This document shows, piece by piece, positions 19,851 to 27,502 of a stretch of DNA of 36,063 bases. How positions within the stretch are numbered: the stretch's first letter is position 1; each line of letters opens with the position of its first letter. The notes below the pieces were generated by a model. It did no database searches. It saw only the letters and a program-made list of their open reading frames with translations, and was not told the DNA's origin. Location of the stretch: positions 1 through 36,063 of the forward strand of contig NZ_JANUXW010000015.1 of the NCBI RefSeq assembly GCF_024834045.1. Reading direction: 5' to 3'. Source of the DNA: Neisseria montereyensis (lineage in GTDB: Bacteria; Pseudomonadota; Gammaproteobacteria; Burkholderiales; Neisseriaceae). The translations under genes and the position numbers were made by a program.

Positions 19851-19930
19851 AGGCCGTCTGAAATCTTAAAGATGTGAACTGCACCCCAAAAGTTGGACAC
19901 CCCTCCAACCCATTAAGGTGCAGTTTTCTT

Positions 19931-20278
19931 ATGAGCAAATATACATTAGACTTTAAATACCAAGCCGTACAATATTACCGGCGCGTACGCAGCCAACAGC
20001 GTACCGCCGATCACTTTAATATCTCCCGTACCCATTTACGCCGTTGGATAGCCGCATACAACCAAGGCGGCATCCGCGCACTGGAACATCCGCAGGCCAT
20101 TATGACCATCAAACGCAAAAACCCCTTTATCGTCGATAAACCCGACCTCGAAAAAACACAAGCGGAACTAATCGAAGAGTTGCGCTATATGCGGGCGGAG
20201 AACGACTATCTAAAGGAATTAAAAGCCCTCAGGCAGAAAGAAGCGGCCGCCAAAAAAGCGAAGCCGTCCAAGCACTGA
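19931..20278 (+). CDS. IS3-family transposase OrfA (helix-turn-helix protein)
   Basis: This 115-aa protein starts MSKYTLDFKYQAVQYYRR and has the HTH typical of IS3 OrfA (TADHFNISRTHLRRWIAAY). A C-terminal leucine/coiled-coil stretch follows (YMRAENDYLKELKAL). It binds the element ends and, as part of the OrfAB fusion, makes the transposase. I chose the ATG at 19931; a GTG further upstream would overlap the terminal repeat. A slippery A6G run at 20252-20258 near the 3' end matches the IS3 -1 frameshift signal and leads into OrfB. Confidence 0.9.
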   Translation: MSKYTLDFKYQAVQYYRRVRSQQRTADHFNISRTHLRRWIAAYNQGGIRALEHPQAIMTIKRKNPFIVDKPDLEKTQAELIEELRYMRAENDYLKELKALRQKEAAAKKAKPSKH

Positions 20279-21078
20279 GGGCAAAACATCCGCTTAAATA
20301 CCTGCTGCACAGCGCCGCTCTACCCAAAAGCAGTTTTTATTATCACCACGGCCGCCCCGACCCGGACGAACGGGACAAAGCCGCCGTTGCCGAAGTCTAT
20401 GCCCGCCACAAAGGGCGTTACGGATACAGGCGGATTGCCGCCACTTTGTCATGGAATAAGAAAAAGGTTGCCCGTTTGATGAAACTGTTGCAATTGAAAG
20501 CCAAAGTGCGTCCGAAAAAAGCCTACCGTCACCCGGCAATGGGCGAACCGTCGGACAATATTCTGAACCGCCGCTTTGAGGCGCAAAAACCCAATGAGAA
20601 ATGGCTGACTGATGCCACCGAATTCAAGTGTAGCAACGGTAAACTGTATCTGTCACCGATATTGGATGTATTTAACCGGGAAATCGTCGCTTACTCGATG
20701 AGCCGCCGCCCGAACAGCGAGATGGTGGAAAGAATGCTGAATGATGCGGTTTGTAAGCTGACAAAGGCAGATAAAGTGCTGCTGCATTCCGATCAGGGTG
20801 TGCTGTACCGTACGGAAGCCTACCGCCGTACGTTGGCGGAACACGGCATAGTGAAGAGTATGTCGCGTAAAGGCAATTGTTGGGATAATGCCCCGATGGA
20901 AAGCTTCTTTGCGATACTGAAGACGGAATGCTTTTATCAGGAAGGCAGACTTTCGACAACAGAGCTGATGCAGACAATAGGCGACTATATACGATACTAC
21001 AATCATGACAGATGTAGTTTGAAATTGAAAAAGCTGAGTCCTGTAGCATACAGAACCCAGCTCGAAAAGGCAGCCTGA
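20257..21078 (+). CDS. IS3-family transposase OrfB (DDE integrase domain), made by -1 frameshift
   Basis: The frame opens directly at the A6G slippery run and reads SEAVQALRAKHPLKYLLHSA, a standard IS3 OrfB beginning; there is no good independent start. An ATG at 20446 would drop the N-terminal part. The catalytic triad is complete: D in WLTDATEF (codon 20611), D in LHSDQG (codon 20791) and E in PMESFF (codon 20899), with the family's D-35-E spacing. The product of about 273 aa, fused to OrfA, should be an active cut-and-paste or copy-out transposase. The last codons and stop overlap AGGCAGCCTGAA, which is not the local DUS dialect. Confidence 0.92.
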   Translation, partial: SEAVQALRAKHPLKYLLHSAALPKSSFYYHHGRPDPDERDKAAVAEVYARHKGRYGYRRIAATLSWNKKKVARLMKLLQLKAKVRPKKAYRHPAMGEPSDNILNRRFEAQKPNEKWLTDATEFKCSNGKLYLSPILDVFNREIVAYSMSRRPNSEMVERMLNDAVCKLTKADKVLLHSDQGVLYRTEAYRRTLAEHGIVKSMSRKGNCWDNAPMESFFAILKTECFYQEGRLSTTELMQTIGDYIRYYNHDRCSLKLKKLSPVAYRTQLEKAA

Positions 21079-21079
21079 A
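21068..21079 (+). repeat. Kingella-type DUS variant at the IS transposase stop codon
   Basis: AGGCAGCCTGAA differs from the local AGGCCGTCTGAA at two positions and equals the dialect I recall as described for Kingella. The TGA stop of OrfB (21076-21078) lies within it. It is the only copy I noticed in the window. Confidence 0.7.
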
Positions 21080-21121
21080 AAGGCTTTTATGTTTGTCCAA
21101 GATTTGGGGGGCAGATCAATG

Positions 21122-21136
21122 TTCAGACGGCCTTTT
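21122..21136. repeat. Right arm of the DUS hairpin interrupted by the IS element
   Basis: TTCAGACGGCCT at 21122-21133 is followed by TTT. Its partner AGGCCGTCTGAA is at 19851-19862, on the other side of the IS. With the IS and one ATG removed they form a hairpin whose loop also carries a small inverted repeat (ATCTT/AAGAT). Confidence 0.85.
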
Positions 21137-21158
21137 GGATTGGTTAAATAATGTCTAT

Positions 21159-22454
21159 TTAACCAACATTATCATAAAGTCGGCGAACTGCTTTGCCGAT
21201 GGCGGCGATGCCGTTGCTCAATACGGTTTCATTTTGCGCAATGCTGATGCGGATGCACTCACGGGTATGGGGATGGGTGTCGGTATCGATACCTATAAAG
21301 AAATGTTCGCCCGGAATCACCAATGTGTCTTCGGCTTTCAGCTGTTCGTATAGCTCTTGGGTGGAAACCGGCAGGCCTTCAAACCATAGCCATAAGAAAA
21401 TCGCACCTTCCGGTTTGTGGATTCTCACCGGATAGTCTGCAAATTCTTTTTTGATAAGCGATATGGCCAGTTTCGCTTGCTGTTGGTAAAACGGACGTAC
21501 GGTGTTATCGGATAATGTTTTCAGACGGCCGTCTTGAATCAGCGGGGTGGCGATGGCGGCGCCGAAACGGGTAGGGGCTAAGTTCACAATGGCATTGAGT
21601 GCGCTGATGGCGTTCACCACTTCGGGCGCGGCGACGATAATGCCGGTGCGTATGCCGGGCAGGCCGATTTTGGAAAGGCTGAAGCAGAGGATGATATTTT
21701 CATGCCAGGTTAGGGTGGTGTTGCTGTAAATAATATTGGGAAACGGCATGCCGTAAGCGTTGTCAATAATCAACGGGATGCCGTATGTTTGTGCCAATTT
21801 ATCTAAACGATCCATTTCTTCGTCGGTTAAAACATTGCCGCTGGGGTTGGTAGGGCGCGAACAGCAGATAGCGCCGATGTTTCCGGCTTTCAGTTCGGGC
21901 AGGTTTTCCAGTGTGTCAAAATCAACGCGGTATTTGAAAAAACCGCTTTCGCCTTCGTGTTCGACGATGTCGATATGTGGTTTAACGGTTGTAAAGTGTT
22001 GGCCTTCGATTTGGGTATCGGCATAGCCGACATATTCGGGCACCAGTGGCAGCAGGATGGTTTTGTCGGTATGGGTACCGTTTTGCTCGAAGCGGCCGCC
22101 GAATAGGTTGAACAAATAAAAGAACGCATTTTGGGAACCGTTGGTTAATGCGATATTTTCCGAAGTAATGCCCCAGCCGTATTCGCGGTTGAAAAAGTCG
22201 ACCAGAGTATCGATAAATCGGGCATCGCCTTGAGGGGTGGAATAGTTGCCGATGCTTTCCTCTGCCGTATGGTTGTCAACCAATTCTTGTAATATTTGGT
22301 GGTACAGTTTATTTGCTTCATCTATATGGGCAGGATTGCCGCCACCGAGCATATTAACGGGGTGGTCGCTGCTTAGGGCTTTGCCTAAATCGTCCATGAG
22401 TTGCAGAATCCCGCTCATGCGGGTGAATTTTTGGCCGAAAGCGGAAAATTGCAT
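21159..22454 (-). CDS. avtA: Valine-pyruvate aminotransferase
   Basis: This is a PLP-dependent fold-type I aminotransferase that moves an amino group between valine and pyruvate, giving alanine and 2-oxoisovalerate in the cytoplasm. It is 431 aa, against 417 in E. coli AvtA, and aligns with it throughout: MLGGGNPA, IALTNGSQNAFFYLFNLF, CCSRPTNPSGN, IIDNAYGMPFP, and SLSKIGLPG with the PLP lysine at about residue 262. KPEGAIFLWLWF near the end is also shared. I chose the ATG at 22454, which has AAGGA upstream; the longer frame to 22490 runs through that site. The gene's own terminator hairpin was split by the IS element: the near arm (21122-21133) remains, the far arm is now 1.2 kb away. Read-through into the IS on the antisense strand is therefore possible. 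Confidence 0.95.
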   Translation of the reverse strand: MQFSAFGQKFTRMSGILQLMDDLGKALSSDHPVNMLGGGNPAHIDEANKLYHQILQELVDNHTAEESIGNYSTPQGDARFIDTLVDFFNREYGWGITSENIALTNGSQNAFFYLFNLFGGRFEQNGTHTDKTILLPLVPEYVGYADTQIEGQHFTTVKPHIDIVEHEGESGFFKYRVDFDTLENLPELKAGNIGAICCSRPTNPSGNVLTDEEMDRLDKLAQTYGIPLIIDNAYGMPFPNIIYSNTTLTWHENIILCFSLSKIGLPGIRTGIIVAAPEVVNAISALNAIVNLAPTRFGAAIATPLIQDGRLKTLSDNTVRPFYQQQAKLAISLIKKEFADYPVRIHKPEGAIFLWLWFEGLPVSTQELYEQLKAEDTLVIPGEHFFIGIDTDTHPHTRECIRISIAQNETVLSNGIAAIGKAVRRLYDNVG

Positions 22455-22490
22455 AGTGTAATCCTTGGGGAAAAAAATGAATATAAACAA

Positions 22491-22520
22491 ATTATATAGC
22501 GGATAAACGCCGCGTGTTCA
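22491..22520 (-). promoter_or_regulatory. Candidate avtA promoter
   Basis: On the minus strand TGAACA (complement at 22515-22520) and a perfect TATAAT (complement at 22491-22496) are 18 bases apart, about 40 bases upstream of the avtA start. The -35 is weak. Identified by eye. Confidence 0.5.
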
Positions 22521-22563
22521 TTTAGTTTAAAAAATAGTGTGTGTTTATCATTGTTTACTCATG

Positions 22564-22606
22564 AAATCTGAGGCCGTCTGAAATGTTTTCAGACGGCCTC
22601 AGATTT
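22564..22606. repeat. 20-bp-stem DUS hairpin in a divergent promoter region
   Basis: An almost perfect inverted repeat contains AGGCCGTCTGAA and its complement, with seven extra pairing bases on each side (AAATCTG/CAGATTT) and a three- to four-base loop. It lies between the avtA and sitA 5' ends, so it follows neither gene. Confidence 0.85.
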
Positions 22607-22643
22607 GCAATTATTTTTCGGTAAACTGAATAATTTAATAGTA

Positions 22644-22672
22644 TTGAAAATCATTATCATTAACAGTATACT
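22644..22672 (+). promoter_or_regulatory. sitABCD promoter with Fur-like box in the spacer
   Basis: TTGAAA (22644-22649) and TATACT (22667-22672) are separated by exactly 17 bases, a strong sigma70 pattern. The spacer overlaps a 19-mer at 22646-22664 that matches the Fur consensus GATAATGATAATCATTATC at 15 of 19 positions. Repression by an iron-loaded Fur, or a related metal regulator, would fit the operon. Confidence 0.7.
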
Positions 22673-22750
22673 GGAATGGTTGGCAGATATGCTTAATTCA
22701 TCTGCCACTTAATCGTTTTTATTCATACTTTACTGGCAGGAGAGCACATC

Positions 22751-23632
22751 ATGCGCCGTTTCATTACAGCAACATGTTTGTTTTTAAGTGTTTTAGCGGC
22801 ATCGCCCGCTTATGCGAAATTTAAAGTCGTGACCACTTTTACCGTTATTCAAGACATCGCACAAAACGTAGCGGGCAATGCGGCAACGGTGGAATCGATT
22901 ACCAAACCCGGTGCGGAAATTCATGATTATCAACCTACACCGCAAGATATCGCCAAAGCCCAGTCGGCTGATTTGGTATTGTGGAACGGCATGAATCTGG
23001 AACGTTGGTTTGAGCGTTTCTTTCAAAATGTGAAAAACAAGCCGGCGGTAGTGGTGACTAAAGGCATTCAGCCGATGTCTATCCATGAAGGCCCTTATAA
23101 AGGCATGCCCAATCCCCATGCATGGATGTCAACCAGTAATGCCTTGATTTATATTGAAAACATTAAAAATGCTTTGGCGAAATACGACCCGCAAAATGCG
23201 GCGGTGTATGCTAGAAATGCAGCGGTATACAGCAATAAAATCAAACAGTTGGATAAACCTTTACGCGCCAAACTCATGCAGGTGCCGGCCAACCAGCGTT
23301 TCTTGGTGAGCAGCGAAGGTGCATTCAGTTATCTGGCAAAAGACTACGGCTTTAAAGAAGTTTATTTGTGGCCGATTAATGCCGAACAGCAAGGTACACC
23401 TCAGCAAGTACGCAAAGTGATTGATGCCGTGCGTAAAAACAAAATCCCGGTGGTGTTTAGCGAAAGCACGATTTCACCGAAACCGATGCAACAGGTAGCC
23501 AAAGAAACCGGAGCCAAATACGGCGGCGTTTTGTATGTGGATTCATTGTCGGCTAAAAACGGCCCGGTACCGACTTATGCCGATTTACTGAATACAACCG
23601 TATCTACGATTGTGAAAGGGTTTGGAAAATAA
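22751..23632 (+). CDS. sitA: Mn/Fe ABC transporter substrate-binding protein (SitA/YfeA type)
   Basis: This is the periplasmic metal-binding protein of a cluster A-I (TroA-like) importer, 293 aa. A signal peptide of about 22 residues ends in PAYA. The expected metal ligands are all present: H58 in [10 protein letters not shown]123 in NPHAWMS, E189 in [10 protein letters not shown] and D264 in YVDSLS. The NPHAWMS and HDYQPTP motifs are those of the SitA/YfeA (Mn2+/Fe2+) branch. No His-rich loop, as in ZnuA zinc binders, is seen. The start is preceded by AGGAG (about 22739). It is first in a four-gene operon whose next start overlaps its stop (TAATG). Confidence 0.93.
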   Translation: MRRFITATCLFLSVLAASPAYAKFKVVTTFTVIQDIAQNVAGNAATVESITKPGAEIHDYQPTPQDIAKAQSADLVLWNGMNLERWFERFFQNVKNKPAVVVTKGIQPMSIHEGPYKGMPNPHAWMSTSNALIYIENIKNALAKYDPQNAAVYARNAAVYSNKIKQLDKPLRAKLMQVPANQRFLVSSEGAFSYLAKDYGFKEVYLWPINAEQQGTPQQVRKVIDAVRKNKIPVVFSESTISPKPMQQVAKETGAKYGGVLYVDSLSAKNGPVPTYADLLNTTVSTIVKGFGK

Positions 23633-24558
23633 TGATGTCACAAACCGCTGCTTCGATTCATATTAACGACCTCACCGTGCGCTATAACAACGGTCACACG
23701 GCTATTTATGACTTTTCTCTGGGTTTGGAAGGCGGTATGACCTGCGCGCTGGTGGGCATGAACGGCAGCGGAAAATCCACTTTGTTCAAAAGCCTGATGG
23801 GGTTGCTCAAACCGCATAAGGGGGATATCCGCCTGTGCGGTTTGCCGATTATCAAGGCACTGCAAAACAATTTTGTGTCTTATGTGCCGCAAAGCGAAGA
23901 AGTGGATTGGCAGTTTCCCGTTTCGGTTTACGATGTGGTGATGCAGGGGCGTTATGGTTATATGAATTTTCTGCGTATTCCGGCGAAAACGGATAAGCAG
24001 GCAGTTCAGACGGCTATGGATCGTGTCGACATTGCCCATCTTGCCGAACGGCAAATCGGCGAGCTTTCCGGCGGGCAGAAAAAACGCGTATTTATTGCCC
24101 GCGCACTGGCTCAGGACAGTAAAGTTATTTTGTTGGACGAGCCGTTTACCGGCGTAGATGTTACAACGGAAAATATGATTATGGATCTTCTGGATCAGCT
24201 GCGTGCAGAAGGCCGTCTGATTTTGGTGTCCACGCATAATTTGGGCTCTGTGCCCGACTTTTGCGACCATGTGGTGATGATTAACCGCACCGTGCAGGCG
24301 GCAGGCCCGACTGCATCGACATTCAACCAACAGAATCTTGAACATGCGTTCGGCGGTGTGTTGCGCCACTTCAAACTCGCCAGCAGTGATTTACATATAG
24401 ATGAAGACAAACGCGAAGTGACAGTATTGGCGCCCGAAGACAAACGCCCGGCCGTATTCTATGGCCAAACCAAAAGCGACCCGCCCGCTACCGCAGGTAA
24501 AGGTGCCGATAACCGTGAGAAAAAAGTCGCACAAACCGAAGGTGGGGAAAAGGACTGA
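23632..24558 (+). CDS. sitB: Mn/Fe ABC transporter ATP-binding protein
   Basis: This ATPase drives metal import with SitA, SitC and SitD at the inner membrane. It has a Walker A motif (GMNGSGKST, residues 42-50), a signature LSGGQ (145-149), a Walker B motif with catalytic Glu (VILLDEP, 165-171) and the switch His in VSTHNLG. Its start codon overlaps the sitA stop, which implies translational coupling; a second ATG directly follows. The 308-aa length includes a charged tail of about 50 residues after the ATPase fold (rich in Lys, Glu, Asp) that many homologues lack. It is separated from sitC by three bases. Confidence 0.93.
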   Translation: MMSQTAASIHINDLTVRYNNGHTAIYDFSLGLEGGMTCALVGMNGSGKSTLFKSLMGLLKPHKGDIRLCGLPIIKALQNNFVSYVPQSEEVDWQFPVSVYDVVMQGRYGYMNFLRIPAKTDKQAVQTAMDRVDIAHLAERQIGELSGGQKKRVFIARALAQDSKVILLDEPFTGVDVTTENMIMDLLDQLRAEGRLILVSTHNLGSVPDFCDHVVMINRTVQAAGPTASTFNQQNLEHAFGGVLRHFKLASSDLHIDEDKREVTVLAPEDKRPAVFYGQTKSDPPATAGKGADNREKKVAQTEGGEKD

Positions 24559-24561
24559 GCC

Positions 24562-25425
24562 ATGCTGGATGTTTTATTGGAACCGTTTGCTTACGAGTAT
24601 ATGGTAAAGGCGATTGTTTTGAGTGCCGCCGTGGGTGGGATGTGTGCCTTTTTATCATCTTATCTGATGCTTAAAGGCTGGTCTTTAATCGGCGATGCCC
24701 TGTCGCATTCGGTGGTGCCCGGTGTCGCCATTACCTATTCGCTCGCCCTGCCTTATTCGGTGGGCGCTTTTATTTCGGGCATCTTGGCGGCATTGTCGAT
24801 TTTGTGGATTAAAGCCGTGAGCAAATTGAAAGAAGATGCCATTATCGGTTTTATTTTCACAACTTTTTTCGCACTCGGCCTGTTTATCGTTTCGATTAAT
24901 CCCACTGCCGTTAATGTACAGGAAATCGTGTTGGGCAATATTTTGGGGATTGCCGACGAAGATGTTTTTCAAGTCAGCATTATTATCGTGGTGTGTCTGG
25001 TTTTTTTATTGCTGTTTTGGAAAAACCTGCTACTGGTGTTTTTTGACGAAACTCAGGCCGTTGTCGTGGGTTTGTCGCCATTACGTTATAAAATTCTGTT
25101 TTTTACCCTACTTAGCGCCTGCGTGGTAACCGCATTGCAAACCGTGGGCGCGGTGCTGGTGATTGCGATGGTGATTACACCCGGCGCCACTGCTTATCTG
25201 CTCACCGATAAATTCAGCAAGTTGGCTTCAATCGCCGTAGCTTTGGGGTTTTTTACCAGCGGAATAGGCGCATATATCAGTTATTTTCTCGACGGAGCCA
25301 CCGGAGGCATTATTGTCTGTTTACAGACGGCACTTTTTCTCTTGGCTTTCTTATTCGCACCCAAACACGGTTTGTTGAAACAGAAACAGGCCGTTGCAAT
25401 GCAGGGGGAAGCAGAACATGGCTGA
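24562..25425 (+). CDS. sitC: Mn/Fe ABC transporter permease (SitC type)
   Basis: This 287-aa membrane protein of the ABC-3 permease family has about eight hydrophobic segments and forms half of the translocation pore. The N-terminal LKGWSLIGDALSHSVVPGVA is the family's conserved segment, and VLVIAMVITPGATAYLLTD lies in the later conserved loop. AAGGA upstream supports the ATG at 24562. It overlaps sitD by 8 bases. The two permease genes are similar to each other and probably form a heterodimer. Confidence 0.93.
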   Translation: MLDVLLEPFAYEYMVKAIVLSAAVGGMCAFLSSYLMLKGWSLIGDALSHSVVPGVAITYSLALPYSVGAFISGILAALSILWIKAVSKLKEDAIIGFIFTTFFALGLFIVSINPTAVNVQEIVLGNILGIADEDVFQVSIIIVVCLVFLLLFWKNLLLVFFDETQAVVVGLSPLRYKILFFTLLSACVVTALQTVGAVLVIAMVITPGATAYLLTDKFSKLASIAVALGFFTSGIGAYISYFLDGATGGIIVCLQTALFLLAFLFAPKHGLLKQKQAVAMQGEAEHG

Positions 25426-26275
25426 TATCATCAACTGGTTTGTCGAGCCGCTGTCTTTTCCGTTTATGCAATATGCGATGTTTACTGCGCTGATTGTGTC
25501 GGTGGTCTGCGGGATTTTGTCCTGCTATTTGGTGCTGAAAGGCTGGTCGCTGATGGGGGATGCGATTTCCCATGCCGTGCTACCCGGCATTATTGTTGCC
25601 TTTGTAACCGGTATTCCGTTGGTAGTCGGTGCATTTTTTTCAGGGCTGGCGTGTGCCGTGGGCGTGGGCTATCTGAAAAACAACAGCCGTCTGAAAGAAG
25701 ATACGGTTATGGGCATTGTGTTTTCGGGTATGTTTGCTTTCGGTTTGGTTTTGTTTACTAAAGTCGAAACCGATCAACACCTGACCCATATTTTGTTCGG
25801 CAATGTGCTTGGCGTTAGCTATCCGGAGCTGATTCGCACATTAATTGTTTGCACGATTATTTTTATAGTCGTTATGCTGAAAAAACGGGATTTGATGCTG
25901 TATTGCTTTGATCCGGTTCAAGCGCGAATTGTCGGCTTGCCACCCCGAATCCTCCACTATGGCTTACTGATTCTGCTGGCGCTAACCATCATTATTGCAA
26001 TACAGGTTGCAGGTGTGGTGCTGGTGATTGCGATGCTGATTTCGCCCGGTATTACCGCTTCCTTATTAACCCACCGTTTTGATCGCATGATGATTATCGT
26101 GGTGACTTGCTCTGTTATAACCAGTTTGATGGGCACGATACTGAGCTATCATGTAAATGCTGCCACCGGACCTACCATTATTCTGTTGCAGGCAATACTG
26201 TTTTTGTTTGCATTGATATATTCTAAATTGAGGGCATATCTACATAGCAATAAGATGCCGTTAACGGAATCATAA
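25418..26275 (+). CDS. sitD: Mn/Fe ABC transporter permease (SitD type)
   Basis: This second ABC-3 family permease (285 aa) has LKGWSLMGDAISHAVLPGI and VLVIAMLISPGITASLLTH, matching SitC at the same points. I chose the ATG at 25418, which gives an 8-base overlap with sitC (ATGGCTGA) and has GGGGA upstream; an in-frame ATG at 25394 lacks such a site. It is the last gene of the operon and is followed by a long DUS terminator. Confidence 0.92.
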   Translation: MADIINWFVEPLSFPFMQYAMFTALIVSVVCGILSCYLVLKGWSLMGDAISHAVLPGIIVAFVTGIPLVVGAFFSGLACAVGVGYLKNNSRLKEDTVMGIVFSGMFAFGLVLFTKVETDQHLTHILFGNVLGVSYPELIRTLIVCTIIFIVVMLKKRDLMLYCFDPVQARIVGLPPRILHYGLLILLALTIIIAIQVAGVVLVIAMLISPGITASLLTHRFDRMMIIVVTCSVITSLMGTILSYHVNAATGPTIILLQAILFLFALIYSKLRAYLHSNKMPLTES

Positions 26276-26279
26276 ATTC

Positions 26280-26324
26280 ATAACCAAAGGCCGTCTGAAA
26301 ATCTTTCAGACGGCCTTTGGTTAT
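26280..26324. terminator. Long inverted-DUS terminator after sitD
   Basis: A perfect 21-bp inverted repeat with a three-base loop, built on AGGCCGTCTGAA, extends outwards through AACCAA/TTGGTT. It ends the sit operon. It also lies downstream of the convergent M48 peptidase gene, so it can serve both. Confidence 0.85.
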
Positions 26325-26396
26325 GACCGGATTAAACCAGATATCAAAAGGCAGATAAAGCGGTTATCTGCCTAGAAAATGTGATTAATCAGTAGG

Positions 26397-27371
26397 TTAT
26401 TTTTTCTTGCCGTTATCCCATATCAAGCTGCCATGTTTGTTTTGCTGTAAGGCGGAAATACGCCAGTTGATGCTGGGGTGGTCGTTAAAGAAGTTGCTGA
26501 CTGCGCCCCAGTAGCTGCGGTTATAAACATGTTCGGCATAATAGGCTTCGGCATTTACTTGGCGATACAGGTGTTTACCCGCAGCCAACATTAATAAGCC
26601 GCGTTGCTCGGTATCTTCGGATAGCATGGCGCCGAGTTTATCGCAACCATATTCGCGTGAACGGCTTAAAGGCATGCCGATAATATAGTTGAAGCCGGGC
26701 ATATTGCCGATTATGTTGAGCATGTTGTACCACCAAGTAACATGGTTGTAGCGGACATGGCCAAGTTCGTGGCCGAGAATAAAACGCAGGCTTTTTTCAT
26801 CGTTATTGGCAAGGGCACGCTCTAAAATATCGGAATAAACCACACCGAAAGAACGATAGCCGGGCAGGCAGGTGGCAAAAGCATTTAACGCGCCGCTACC
26901 GTTTTGGATATAGAGTTCGGGTGTTTTCTTCAAACCTAATTTTTGCGCCATTTCCGCCCATATTTTATAGACTTCGCCAAATTGGTTCGGGCCGACTCTA
27001 ACGCCGTCGGCGCGTACGCCGCCGTATAGTTTGCCGATTTGATAAATTATCAACAGCAAGAAACCGACTGGTGCGAGCAATACCAGCAGCGGGTTGATGC
27101 GTTCGACGTAGCCGATTAGCTCCCTTTCATCTTCCGACAGACTGTCCAGAATTTGCGTATCTGTCATGCCTTTGGCTTCTTTATGGGCATCACGATATTG
27201 GGCAACGGTAATATCTTGCGTGAATTCTAATGTTTCTTGTTTATAAAATGATAAGGCCAGCACAACAAGAAATGTTGCGATGGTGAGAAATGCGGTTAAG
27301 AAAAACAGCGGCAGCTCTAAGCGGTGGCGGCTTTTTTTAATAACGGTATGCATATCATGATGTTGGCACAT
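26397..27371 (-). CDS. M48-family membrane metallopeptidase
   Basis: This is a zinc peptidase of the HtpX/Ste24 clan anchored in the inner membrane, 324 aa from the chosen start. The zinc motif is HELGHVRYNH (His at about 201 and 205), and the third ligand is the Glu in SREYGCDKLG (about 240). Two membrane segments are visible, at residues 20-42 and 93-112, before the catalytic domain. The ATG at 27371 has GGAG six bases upstream; an ATG at 27383 is also possible and adds four residues. The family removes damaged membrane proteins or processes lipoproteins, but the substrate here is unknown. The Opa-family barrel gene lies upstream on the same strand with about 130 bases between. Confidence 0.88.
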   Translation of the reverse strand: MCQHHDMHTVIKKSRHRLELPLFFLTAFLTIATFLVVLALSFYKQETLEFTQDITVAQYRDAHKEAKGMTDTQILDSLSEDERELIGYVERINPLLVLLAPVGFLLLIIYQIGKLYGGVRADGVRVGPNQFGEVYKIWAEMAQKLGLKKTPELYIQNGSGALNAFATCLPGYRSFGVVYSDILERALANNDEKSLRFILGHELGHVRYNHVTWWYNMLNIIGNMPGFNYIIGMPLSRSREYGCDKLGAMLSEDTEQRGLLMLAAGKHLYRQVNAEAYYAEHVYNRSYWGAVSNFFNDHPSINWRISALQQNKHGSLIWDNGKKK

Positions 27372-27502
27372 AAGTTTCTCCATTCTTTCGGATAAGTGCT
27401 TTAAGTAAGTAGTGATGCTGTATTGAGCAGCACGTTATCGCATGAGTGAGTTCGAGCACTGCTCCATGGGGATGCAGTGCTCGAATAACCCCCAATAAAT
27501 GA

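Larger units (their letters stand above)
19875..21118 (+). mobile_element. Complete IS3-family insertion sequence with 3-bp target duplication
   Basis: Imperfect terminal inverted repeats of 25 bp (21 matching) lie at 19875-19899 and 21094-21118; they begin TGAACTGC and, in reverse complement, TGATCTGC. Both sides are flanked by ATG (19872-19874 and 21119-21121), a 3-bp target duplication as usual for IS3. The two overlapping frames encode an HTH protein and a DDE transposase joined by a programmed -1 frameshift. The element looks intact and recently inserted. It sits inside the loop of an inverted DUS pair. Confidence 0.92.

Noticed and set aside
19874-19930. GTG start of the IS OrfA at 19874
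   Set aside because: It would begin outside the element and translate through the terminal repeat; the ATG at 19931 gives the usual OrfA N-terminus.
23638-24369. A 243-codon minus-strand frame opposite sitB
   Set aside because: sitB has all ATPase motifs and fits the operon; the opposite frame shows no family resemblance.
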